From: Phoronis australis
Lineage: Eukaryota > Phoronida > Phoronidae
NCBI GenBank assembly: GCA_002633005.1
Contig: NMRA01000155.1
Span: 581,536-645,535 of the forward strand
Length of the DNA stretch: 64,000 bases
Reading direction: 5' to 3'
The position numbers were made by a program, and so were the translations under genes. This document shows, piece by piece, positions 1-11,300 of the stretch; within the stretch, counting starts at the first letter, position 1, and the number at the start of each line of letters is the position of its first letter. The notes under the pieces are model-generated. The model saw only the letters and a program-made list of their open reading frames with translations, had not been told where the DNA came from and made no database searches.

Positions 1-455
1 GCATTGTGTAATGGGATATTCTAAAGTTAGTGTTACACGTGTATACTGTAAATCATTTTGACTACTATGGTACATTTGCTACACTCTTGAATTCAGGTCA
101 TCCCTCATGTTAAATAACAGTACACAGGAAGCCCCAGCTGTAGCCATGACTTCGGCCAATTTTTCGTCCATCTTTAAGTTCATTTTGACTCTGCTGATCC
201 CATGGTTTAGTGTTAGCTATTTATGCTGGTCAGGTAATCTGTCACTGACAATGTCTTAAGCTTAAAACACAATGTTTGACTTTCTGGCTGTCAATGTGAT
301 AAGATTCTTTTGAAAAAAATGTAATTACTTATTTTCTGTTGTCTGAAAATTAACATCTGAGTGCACAAATGATAATGCAGCCAGCAAGTTGAACGCTATC
401 CTAACCAGTCTTTGTTAAGTACTTACTAATGCATCTGTGACTACGCTGATTACAG

Positions 456-2262
456 GAACTACACGGTCTGGTGAACCAGGAGCAGAATGTTATCATGCAG
501 ACCAGTAACGCCCTCAATCAGTGTTGCATGGGCAACTCCAGCTTTGCTGGCTCAGCCGAGCAAGTCGAGTGCAATAAACTACTCCTCATAGCCTGTGAGT
601 ACACCAAGGGTTTCCTTTAAGAGTTTATGGGAATCCCACATACATCTTACAGCACACTGAATATTATTTGAGCATTTTATTTTTTAATTTGTTCCACGTG
701 AAGCATTTTCTGTTTCGTATATGGGAAATTCATTTGAGGTCAGAATTTCTACCCTCACTTTATTTGAAAAAATTGCAATATAATGTACTTTCGATTACAT
801 GACATTTTTTTCCATTTCATATATTACCAGCCTCCAAATTTCAAAGGATAAAAGAAATCTTTAGTTGTTATTCATTGCTGGCAATGTTCTGTTCTGTGAC
901 ATAAGTCAGGGATTGTATTGAAGCCGTCACACACAACAATCTTAGCTGTCAATCATCACTGTTGTGTCTCCATCAAAAGGTCAGAAGAGGCAGGCCTACC
1001 TGGCCGAGATTGAGCGACTGAAGAACCCCAAGAAGTATAAGCGGGTTGACTCTGGCCTGGCTCGAGGCTCACTCACCATCAGTGACATCAGACTGCCAGT
1101 CAAGAAGGACTTTGTCAATAGAATAGGCACAACAGCCGGTAAGACATTCACCACTGAACAGTTTGGTTGATAATATTTTGCTAGAGACCCAGTCCGAACG
1201 TAGAGATCATTTTGCGGGAAATTTAATACATTTTGAACAAAGTGAAGAGTAGGCAGAGTGACCTAGTGGGATAAGTGTCGGCTTCCTTTACTCAAGGTCG
1301 TGGGTTCAAGTCCCACTGGGGTACACTGCTAGACCCTTCAGTCAGTCTATAGCTCCTCAGCTCGGTGTTAACTATATATCTAATTCTGCATTAAAATGGT
1401 TCCAGGCGATCAGTGTAATGGACCTATCTCAGCGGCCTGCGCACTTCTGGTACAATGCGTGCCCGGTCACCTGCAATTATATTTCTTAAACCAAGTGGGG
1501 AAACTGACACGCGACTGATTGCCGTGTCTATAAGATGTCTTGATTGTTATTGTAGCTAGAGTACATGTCAAAAGTATTCAGACAGAAAACAATTTGGTGG
1601 TCATGACAGCTAATTGTGCTTTAGTGAAAACACGTCAATGGCTCATCACTGTGGCAAAGTCCTAAGTACAGAATAGTTTTACTTTCTGCATTGCTAACTT
1701 TTCAATAAATTGTCTGTCAGCCCCAGTCATGGAGGACAATTACGTTGATGATAAATTACGCTTGCAATCGTGTAAGGGAGTTGTGTGTCACTGTGTCCTT
1801 TTAGTCTTGAGGTGCACTGTGTAGAGCTGCATACAGTTCGTGAATAATATTGCTTTTCCTTTGAACTGTTTAATCATCAACTTGTAACTGTTCCCAACTT
1901 TCCTGAACTACTCATTTCACAGGGCTTTTTCTGTACATTGGACTCTGGTCAGATTGACGTTGACCAGTGTTACTTTCTATTTTCTAAAAGAAAAAGTTAG
2001 TTCAAGCACCACACAAACTCTGTGATTGTTTAAAAACTGCAAATGTGCTCCTGGTTTGTAAATTTGAATGTCCGCGTGTGACCTTTCAGACACGTCCGTC
2101 CACTTCTTCATACTGCTGCTGAGGAATGGGCCACAGGTCATTGTCACGCAGATGTTGTCAACACACGACCCAGGGTTCAGGGGCAGCCTCGACTTCCCCA
2201 ATCTGATCAAGTTGAACGACATCGCGGGAGACTTCTCATTGGTGCTCGAAGTTTACAGCATG
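456..2262 (+). CDS. ANLN: Anillin, internal exons covering the anillin homology domain (partial gene)
   Basis: Three exons are visible at 456-594, 980-1138 and 2090-2262, each with AG acceptor and GT donor and matching phases, giving 157 codons. They read LLIACQKRQAYLAEIERLK, then GSLTISDIRLPVKKDFV, then HFFILLLRNG and LVLEVYSM. This is the order and spacing of the anillin homology domain, which in anillins binds RhoA and septin partners and lies before a C-terminal PH domain. Anillin scaffolds actin, myosin and septins in the cytokinetic ring. The GSLT(I/L)S(D/E)IRLPLK motif separates it from rhotekin-type relatives. The 5' actin- and myosin-binding part must lie left of the window. No PH-domain exon could be found between 2262 and the convergent gene ending at 3774. 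Identification is by recalled family pattern, not by a search. Confidence 0.86.
1252..1495 (+). repeat. tRNA-derived SINE-like element in an anillin intron
   Basis: A tRNA-like head carries an A-box-like stretch near 1258-1270 and a B box (GGTTCAAGTCC) at 1303-1313. It is followed by an unrelated body that includes a motif beginning GGTTCCAGGCGATCAGTG. The body recurs, 5'-truncated, at 54063-54250, so this is a dispersed family. It lies in the intron between anillin exons 980-1138 and 2090-2262. Confidence 0.6.
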
Positions 2263-2459
2263 GTAAGCCAGCAATGTTCTGTTGAATAGGCCGACTGTCA
2301 AAGTCCACCTGTTTGTTGGCTATTTGTAAAACTACCGTTTCCAAAGATAATGTGTGGGTAATAACGCTGTGGAGTGTCCCTTGTATTTACTGGCTTGCCC
2401 AACTGTGTATTCTCCCATCTGTTTGAAAGTTTCCGTAACAAAACTTAAATTCTACTGTA

Positions 2460-2955
2460 ACTTTAAGACTCTGTATTGTTTTGAACCATATCTTAAATTA
2501 CCGCTACACAATAGTCTTATTCAAGCGTTTACTCGTTTACGTTGCTCCAACCACAGTGGAAGTGGGTAGACACGAGAAAGTGGATTATTACAATAGATTA
2601 TGTATGGCTTGCAATGATGGTCTTGTAGAGGATGAATACCATTTCCTGTTGGTTTGCAAGGGATATTGTGAACTTAGGTCACGTTTTATGAAGGAATTTC
2701 AATGGAGGCATCCAACTCAAGAATCCTGTATACGCCTGCTCGCTAATCCAGATATATCTGTTGTTAAATATGTGTATTTTGCCCTTAAAAGACGAGAACA
2801 ACTCTTAAATGGGTTGAGGGCTGTTCCAGCAATATCTGTATGGGAGGGGGGGAAGGCACTTTTATTTTGTACCCACCGCCCATGTTTTTCATTTATTTCT
2901 CCAACCCATGACCCATAATTTTTTAATTATTTTTAATAGGTTAAAATATAAAATC
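2460..2955 (+). mobile_element. 3' end of a non-LTR retrotransposon (reverse transcriptase C-terminus), broken
   Basis: The reading frame around 2553-2815 gives VEVGRHEKVDYYNRLCMAC followed by EDEYHFLLVC. This is the C-x2-C ... H-x4-C zinc-finger-like tail found at the C-terminus of many LINE reverse transcriptases. The piece before it (SLIQAFTRLRCSNH) is in another frame, so a frameshift near 2553 breaks the ORF. After the stop there is a 3' tail (about 2815-2955) with a G-run and an A/T-rich end. The tail recurs in reverse orientation at 46628-46770, and a related piece occurs at 39943. The copy is 5'-truncated and certainly inactive. Confidence 0.75.
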
Positions 2956-3773
2956 CAACACTTGCAAACAAATTGCCTCCAGGAGGACCTGTTAAGAACT
3001 TAGATGATTGACAAACAAGAAGTAGTTGTCTTGTCCAATATTGTCAAAAACTAAAGTAGCCTGTGAGCAATACTTTTGGCAGCCACCAGGTGTCTCTGTT
3101 GACCATGTGTCTATAATTTCAATGAACATTTTTTCAATTATAAAGATCTATGAATCTCAAACTGTCTCCACGAACTCTTTTGTACTTCTATGTCAAGTGA
3201 ATATTGGAACTTGTTTATCTTACTCCTCATACTTTTTATTTAAAAATCNAGGCATGACACGGATCTGCAGAAAAAGGTAATTAACTAAAATGACATAAAA
3301 GTCCCATGTTCTACTTATATTTACATATGAATGGGATTTGAAAGTTGAAATGAATTTGAAAAGTATGACAACAAAACTCATGAATCAATGTTTCTCAGGC
3401 CTAAAGCTTCTTTATTAGAAGTCTGGAATCAGGGTCTTTGGTAAGCTTTCTAGTTAGTAGTCAATCATAGCTTCAGTCATTGATGACGCTATACAGTATC
3501 TGTTTCAGATACCTTTATTTTGGAATATATGGTATTGGGTATATTTTTATTGTTGAGCAAGGTCAGGATATCGAAATGAGGTAACGCTGATAAAATAATT
3601 TTAAAAAACGTCAAATCATGCAAAATGTAATCGCCTTCATATTTTGAAAGTTTGTTGGAGGTCTGAGACCACATGGCGCCCAGCCAAAAACCGTAATTTA
3701 ATGGGTCGGAGAGTTATTATAACGAACTCAATGAGCCAACCGCCCTCTATACTAGGCGGTCTACGTAGCATAA
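2956..3773. other. Interval between anillin exons and the 3' end of the NWD-like gene
   Basis: No convincing exon is seen on either strand. It holds one N at 3249 and, on the minus strand, two possible polyadenylation signals (AATAAA) for the NWD-like gene at 3514-3519 and 3546-3551. The missing anillin PH-domain exons would have been expected somewhere here or further right. Confidence 0.5.
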
Positions 3774-6700
3774 TTATACCGTGTACACGTTGTCCATGTA
3801 TTCTTGCATCAGATTCCCGGTGTCCGCATTATCCACGTTGACGTAGTCGACACATATCCAATTATTGGTGTCGGTTTTCGCGACGGCACTCTCGGAAAAC
3901 ACCGCCTGCAAACGAGAATGGTGTTCATCTGTACAGTATCGATAAACACATATGTAGCGAAAAGCGAGCTGGCTTACGGACGCAAACATGTCAACCCATT
4001 CCCATGCAAGCTTTTATGTCATTTTTTGCAGCTACACCGTAGCGCCCTTTGCGTAACTGCTACGCTTTTTGAAGCTGCAGCAAACCATACCACAGGACAT
4101 TTTTTCTAAAAATCTTGCCACGGTTGTCAGGAGTTCAAAAATGTTGGTATGATTTTCAAAGCTCTTAGCAAGGCCATTTTCTTGACAAGAATTTTAAAAA
4201 ATCCTGTTAGATTTCAAATTTTTCGTCACTTTGAAGTTGAAATGCAGCTTCTTGATTTTCATCGCTTATGTGGGGAAATATGAGTTCCAAACCTATCACA
4301 AACGGATAAACTTCACATATTTCAGGTAAATGGTATTGGTATAGTGTGAAATTAGAGTGTGGTAATCACTGTTCCATTCACCACGTGCTGCATGCGCCTC
4401 GCACATCAAATTCGGTTGACATGCAACGCTTCTCATAAAGACAACATTAAAGTGTGATTTACAATAGTTTATCAGAGTGTACATGTAAGTCAGGAGTGCG
4501 GCTTGCCACGGTTATTGACGAAAACTGGGATGGTAAGGGTAAAAATGGTAGACATGAATCAGAACGTCCACGCCCAATTTTTCTTCACTATCACAAGAAA
4601 TCCTAACAAATGGGAAAGCCAAAACAGCCATGTTCGTGTAAATGCTTATTTCAATACCATTTGTTAGTGAAAACAATGCCTGATCCTGCGGACCATTACT
4701 GAGATCGCACCCTGCCGTTTGAATGCGAATTCACAAAAATTAGACAAAAGTAAACACCGACTTGGGAAGAAGCAACCGATAATAATGGCCACCTAGTTTT
4801 AAAAATATACCTTTATACTTAGGATAATTCGTGTAGCGCTCAAACACTAAGAAATGCGTTACCATAGCAAAAAGATAACCAGTAAAGTCCAGTTTATTGG
4901 TGGCTGTTCCGTCATTTAAGTCAAGTAGCAGAAGCTTGGAGTAGACGTCTATGAATATCTTGTCCTTACCAGGGACTGGGAAGTGTTTCTCAAAGCCTAA
5001 AACATGAACAATACTGTCAAGATAAAAGTCTCGAGTTATTTAGGGTATGCATATCCTGGATGACTGTCTGGTCAACGATGACCATATTTTCGGAGAAGTG
5101 ACCTGATAGTTTCATATGAATTAATATCTACCCGCGCTTAACAAATAGTTCCCCGTTGTATTCGAACGTTTAGAGGTGAGGTGTCTGGCACTGATATGAC
5201 GTAATTCGTAACCGAAAATAGGAATAGAAGTGCACAGTCATATCAAATTGCCAAAAATCTTACAAGTCTTGGATATTTTTCCGACTACGGGAGCATTTTA
5301 ACACTTGAAACATCTGCAAAACAATGTGTTTAGGTAACTGTTAATCAGTCTAAAGTGCTTAGAAATTCACAGTGCTACATAAAATGTCATCTAGGTGTAA
5401 TTGCTTCTTAATTTTGGCAAATTAATCATTTTATTTGACTGGGTACAAAACGTCAAAATGACACCAAACAAGCTCACACGCCACACCACGCATTACGTCA
5501 TCAAGTATTTACCACGTGTCAATCAACCTCAGCTAGTAACTCACGCAAATTGGAAGGGTGAAACACGGTAAGAATTATATTTTGGTTATAGAATCGGCCT
5601 ACCTGTAAAGTACTGATGGCTTATTTGAGGCAAATCTTTCAAAAACGTCCCGGTGTTTATGTCGAAACTTTTCAAGTTTGAAAATACTTTTCCACCATTC
5701 TTCAATCCAGGGACCTCGTCCTTGTTGTACGTTTCACACAGAATGATACCAGAGTCGACTATACTGACTAAAGCCACCATTTTCTTAGTGAATTTGTCAT
5801 CACATATCTTCAGGTGTGCTGTAAAAGCTTTAGCATCCAAGTCGTAGACATGCAGTATTCCTGATCCTCTACGCCGGAATGCAAACTTCTTTCCACTCCC
5901 TAAAATTGAAATCGGTTCGAAATCCACATCCGATTCCTTCAGATACATGTATATTCTCATTCACTATCAACGATCATAACGTATTCAAGAAGACAAAAAA
6001 GAGAAAATATAACAAGGCTAAGCTGAAGTCAGTTGAAATGCCAACATTGCAAACACAGGAAGGGCGGTTGGATAGAGATGGTAGCTACATGCGCCCATAC
6101 AAGAAAACGCGGTGCGTGACACAAGCAAAAATTGTCCATATAACGAAAGTGTTAACTGGCTCGCCATTGACTCACCAACAAGATAACTTTCGTCATTTTC
6201 ATGAGGTGAAAGGCCTTTTTCTGTTGGATAGTCAACTTCAAATACCTACAAACAGATAAGAACCGCAATATGAACATGAAATTAACCCACTGCAATCTGT
6301 TGATGCAGGCAATGATAACGAGATATTTGAATTCATTTTGTTAATTCACTGACCAGAGACCGTTGGATCCAGATTGGACGCTGAAATCGTAGGATTCTAT
6401 CCCCTGCTACACCGCCCCACCGATTTCGACCCACGAAAAGAGTTGACACAGGAAGTGAACCCAGAAAAAGCAATCTCACAAGGACAAGCAGTGGAGGCCA
6501 GGCTTAGTCAAACTCTGCCTTTCAATTTTAACTCTCTCACAAACTTGTGCACAAGGTCAGTTTATATATACTTTTTGAACAGCAGTCTCGTCCCCAAGTT
6601 CCAAGACTGCGCTGATCGGTTAGCTCAAATAGATAAATCGATTAAAGTATTCTTGAGGCTTGTGGATGAGGCTGCCTGATCAGTTGTAAACATTTTAAGA

Positions 6701-8365
6701 ATGGTCAGCACCCAACCTACGGCTAAGTCATCTGGTGACCCAACCATTGCCAGTAAGTCCAAAAAGACTTCTGCCCCGATTGGGACTCCATCCCGTAACC
6801 GTGCAGACTCCATCGGGACCACCAGTCGAAAAATATCATGAATTAATGTTACTAAACATCATGTATAACCTATAGTTCAGTCAAAATAAAGCAGTGCTGT
6901 TACGTGTCACAAAATAAGATTAAGCTGTAGTGAAGCCGCTTGCATCAATGTAAAAAGGCTGACACATACCACTTTCCTGTTCACAATGTCGACTACGCAA
7001 ACTTTGTCCGCGGTCAAAGCTGCTACCCATTTCTGACCATTCAGCCTGCAAAGTGGGTGTCTCTTCTCGTGCTCGTCTTCCTTCATTTTGCCAATCTGTA
7101 TCAGATTGATCTATGCATTACATTGATACCTAAGTTGCGATTTCATGGAGGTAACACATACCATTATCCAATTTAGCTAAACTTTAGTTACTGTAGGCCT
7201 GCGTGACATTTTTTATGTAAAAGCCATCAAAGTTTGCTGTATGACGTGAAATCCTTGTCTAGACTGTCATAAGTTACATGATATGCGTAGGTCTCCACTA
7301 ATAGAAACTTGGCAATGACACAGAAAAATAAATACCACAACCAGTAACAATTTGAAAAACTACCAGGAAATATTTCGGGACTGTAGTACATCATTTGAAA
7401 AAGCAAAGAATGTGCACAGAATACGCAGTTTGCTAGCTTCCCTCCATCTCTGTTTTTGCTCAGTGTAACCGCCTTCAGTCTGCATAACTAGAGTACATTC
7501 AGTCACCAAGTCACTTATGGCGTCATTCAAAATGGATTAATCTCCTAATGTGTCACGCTTATTTCTGAACCACTACACTAACTATTTTTAAGACTGTTCA
7601 ACCAAGAGTTTGGCTTTTGCCGGTTACATTACCGTTAATCTATAGACTATGTCTTTGGCAAATAGATTCCAGACAACCAAGTCACATTTTTCACTGGTTT
7701 GGAAGTAGTCCAAGCTAGTCATGGCGACCCATTGGTCATTGTTACACAGTATGGCGCCATTGGCGATGTATGTGACGTCATCTTGGCAAGTAAATTTCTT
7801 GACAAGTTTCCCATTTGAAACCTTCCAAACGTAAATGACCATTTGATGAAGATGAGCTGAAAACAGTACGACGGTAGTATTGCGTCAAAAATGACCTGTC
7901 TAAAGAGGAACCTTATTTGGAAAGATTTTAATTAATTTGGCACATTTTACTTACAAAAATGGAGATATTAGCTTTAAAGTACTCAAGACAAGAATCGTCA
8001 AAAGGTAGCGCATACTGGAAAGATTTGTCAGACTGTGGAATAACTGCATTGGAAATAAATCCAATAACTTTCAATGCAATCATGACTAATCATTATTGTA
8101 TGATCTCGGTAAATAAAACTTCTGCGTTTAATCAAGTTTTTTAATAGAATGACTAAACTGGTGAAAATATGATTAATTCAGATCCAAGAATATGATAAAA
8201 TTTTGAGTGATTCAACAAGACGTACCTTAACAAAACGTTAGGAAAGGGGTCAATACATACCGCCCACCATGTAGTCTTGTTTAGCGGTCAACATCAGTTC
8301 ATTCAGCGGAGTCTCAATCCCGGCGTAACGCATCTCCACTGGCCCATCGCCCGGCTTTAGGTATC
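3774..8365 (-). CDS. NWD-like gene, exons 19-25: degenerate WD40 repeats and C-terminus
   Basis: Exons 8365-8261, 7856-7633, 7110-6970, 6245-6176, 5899-5603, 4996-4811 and 3928-3774, about 392 residues. Blade-like pieces are VIYVWKVSNGKLVKKF, DLVVWNLFAKDIVYRL, VCVVDIVNRKVVFEV, ILHVYDLDAKAFTAHL, LKSFDINTGTFLKDL and LLLLDLNDGTATNKLDF. Canonical WD dipeptides are mostly replaced by WN, WK, VD, YD or LD. This part of NWD proteins forms the sensor-side propeller. The region is shorter than the double propeller of vertebrate NWD1, so one propeller may be reduced. The last exon's acceptor at 3928 was chosen because it alone keeps the long open frame to TAA at 3774. The acceptor at about 3914 would stop within 20 codons. 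Confidence 0.72.
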
Positions 8366-11300
8366 CTAGCAAAAACAATCAATTGCCGTAATTTACTACG
8401 AAAATACATCTTGTGAAATGTCACGGTAGGTTTCGAGGAGAATTGCTGTACTGGTATCACTTGAAGAAAACTGGCCTTAAAAATCCAACCCAGCTTTAAA
8501 GTCTTTGACTATCCGCAAGGCAGTGCATATGTCAATGATTTATCCTTTCAGAATCATGTTTTGGTAACACTTTTTTCATACGCCACTTCAGGTGGGCTGT
8601 GGGCAAGCTATTTTAAAAGGTCGAAGCGGGTACTTTTCTTCCAAAATCGTGATTGGACGCCCTTTGGACGCCGTGCATTGAAGTAGCCAATCACGCATAT
8701 CGAGAGATTTACTGCAACACAGGCCACAGTCATATCCGGAAAGCTGCAACAGTAAATGTAATTTCCATATCAAATCTAACAGTACAGAATATCATTAGTT
8801 TCAAAATATCCTTTTACGTCTTCATTGTTGGAACGACCTCTTTGTCCAAACCGTCAAAAACTAGTCACATCCTTGAATTGCACTCACCCTGAGAGACTAT
8901 CAGACCAGTATGGTTGGGTGCCTTTGCTTGCCTCAATAATTCCTGAATGTGTGGGTATTCTTCAATTTTCTGACTGGCCATCAGCCGACCGACCAATTGA
9001 CAGTTCAGTTGACCACTGTCCATGATCAGAGCAGGCCGACACAACGGGAGAGTCTTGTGTAGTAGTTTCATCTCGCTGTCACTCAGATTGTGGTCTTCAG
9101 CAAACTGCAAGTCATCGATGATACTGCGAATAGCAATTAAGGGGAACATTGACAACCGTGGCTTCGTGGTTTTCAGCAAACTGCAGATCATAAATGATAC
9201 TGCGAATAGCAAAGGGGAACATTAACAACGCCATGGTCTTCATCATCATGGATCCACACACCTTTACAAAACTTTGAAATAAGAAACGTCATGCCTATCT
9301 AACAGGTAAAGTACTCAGGTGAAAGCATTATAGATCGAATTAGAAAAATACAACTTGGGCAGGTCACGTTATGTGATCCTTGGGAGGTTAAGATTTTGAC
9401 GCATCAATGTCGATGATAAATTACCCTCAAAAGATGACATTTTGGAAATAGAGTCCTGAAGACAGTGGGAAACAGAAGCAGTGTTTAAAGACGGTGACTA
9501 AATCCGGTGATCAACGAGACGGCACAGTTATGATGACGATCCTTGGTGATGATCATTACGAAACCCTTACAATGAAGAAAAGTGAAGTCACATAAAATGA
9601 CAGGAGGACGAATAACTCTGTTGAGATCTGTTTGCACGAGCTTTAAACAGAAAAAATATGTTGAGGCAGATTCACCAATCAAAATTTGCGCTTGCAAAGT
9701 TGACAGAAAAGCTTTCAAGGTCTTTGAACGTTCATCAGGTGACAATGTCACGTGCATTCTGGACAGCGCTAGGACATACACCAAGACCTGGCGTGCGTTC
9801 AGTAGACGCTAGGACCTACGCTAGGTCCTAGCTAAAACGTAGTCAAAGTCACGTGTTCTTATTTAAAATGCTCGGTCATATCTCACGTAATCTCGCGAAG
9901 TATTGCTTTTTAGCGAGGTCCTAGCGTTAATGAACGGGAGGCTGGTGTAGTTCACAATCCAAGGTCACGTGGTAACGGCTGAGACAACGTTGAGCTCATA
10001 ACATACAAACCTGTTAATGCCTGTTGCTTTAGTTTTGGTGTGCAGCCAGGTGTAATTAAAGAAGATGTCTTTCTTCAGTTCGTCGCGTCTCTTGCTAAGG
10101 ATGAGGTGATAGGGTAGCTGATTTAACTTCCTGTAATTGAATATGGCCCCCTCTCCTGGAGAAGAAACGGAAATTTGTGTTTTATTCTTCTTTTCAAAAT
10201 TAAAAAAATATCTACAGTATATTCGTTTTACAATGTAGCGTGAACACTACAGTTTTGCATCAAAACGACGGTCAAGAGTTTGCTTTGATGGGATATTCCA
10301 GTGGCGGATTTAGAGGGGGCTAAAGGAGACATGCCCCCCTAAAATGCTCCCAGATTCCATTTGGCAGTTCGGGGGTGCGAATGTCTGACAGCCGGGCAAA
10401 ATCCTGACTAATACTCTGCCCTGCCACCCCCCAACTCAAAATCCTGGATCCGCCCCTGTATTCAACAGTTTTAGCAAGAAAACATCAGTCCTGTTTATAC
10501 GTTTGTAACTATCATTTTTAGCTTAAGTCACGTTTTTCCCATTGCAGTGATCTTGTTTTTAGAAATTATTATGAACAACCGTTTCTGGATAGAAGTATTG
10601 TACAAATGATATCGTATAGTGACATTTTCTCACCCATTTCATCGAAGACAAGAGGCTGTTTTGCCACCAGTCGATCCGCTTGCGATGCACTTCCCTTTTT
10701 GTCCGTATAGCCCTTCAGCTTGCCCCCCGACCACATGCCGCAGAAAAAGTCCGCTAAAGCATCATGTAATTGACATCTGGAATTATAGCAAAATGTATGT
10801 TGCAAAAATTATTTCAGGTTACTCATTTTTGGTATCAGTCACAATACTACGTGTTCAAAAACACATAAAAGAGGATAGATAACATTTTGGAAGAAAGTGC
10901 GGTTTGTTTGAAAGTGCATTGACCGGGAGCTTCGTTAATTATGTTCTCTGTACACGTACAACTTTTCGTTGAATCACCTGAGCTTACATCTATGGAACGA
11001 TGCGAAAAGATTTGATTAGGCATTGATACAGTGTGATTTCGTGACATTTGGTGAGTGAAGACACATGTAACATGAAGAAGCATGTAACGTGAAGACACGC
11101 GTAACACGAAGACACGCGTAACGCGAAAACACGCGTAACACGAAGACACGCGTAACGCGAAGACACGTGTAACGTGAACGAAGACACGTGTAACAGGAAG
11201 ACACATGTAACGTGAAGACACATGTAACGTGGAGAAACGTGTAAAAATAAAAATGCAGTGTAATGAGCGCGGTTTCCGTACACGCAGACTTGAATCGATT

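Noticed and set aside
1252-1325. Functional tRNA gene in the anillin intron
   Set aside because: The acceptor stem is not paired and the following body is shared with another SINE copy.
3804-4109. 101-codon plus ORF
   Set aside because: Antisense to the last exon of the NWD-like gene; no family resemblance or splice support.
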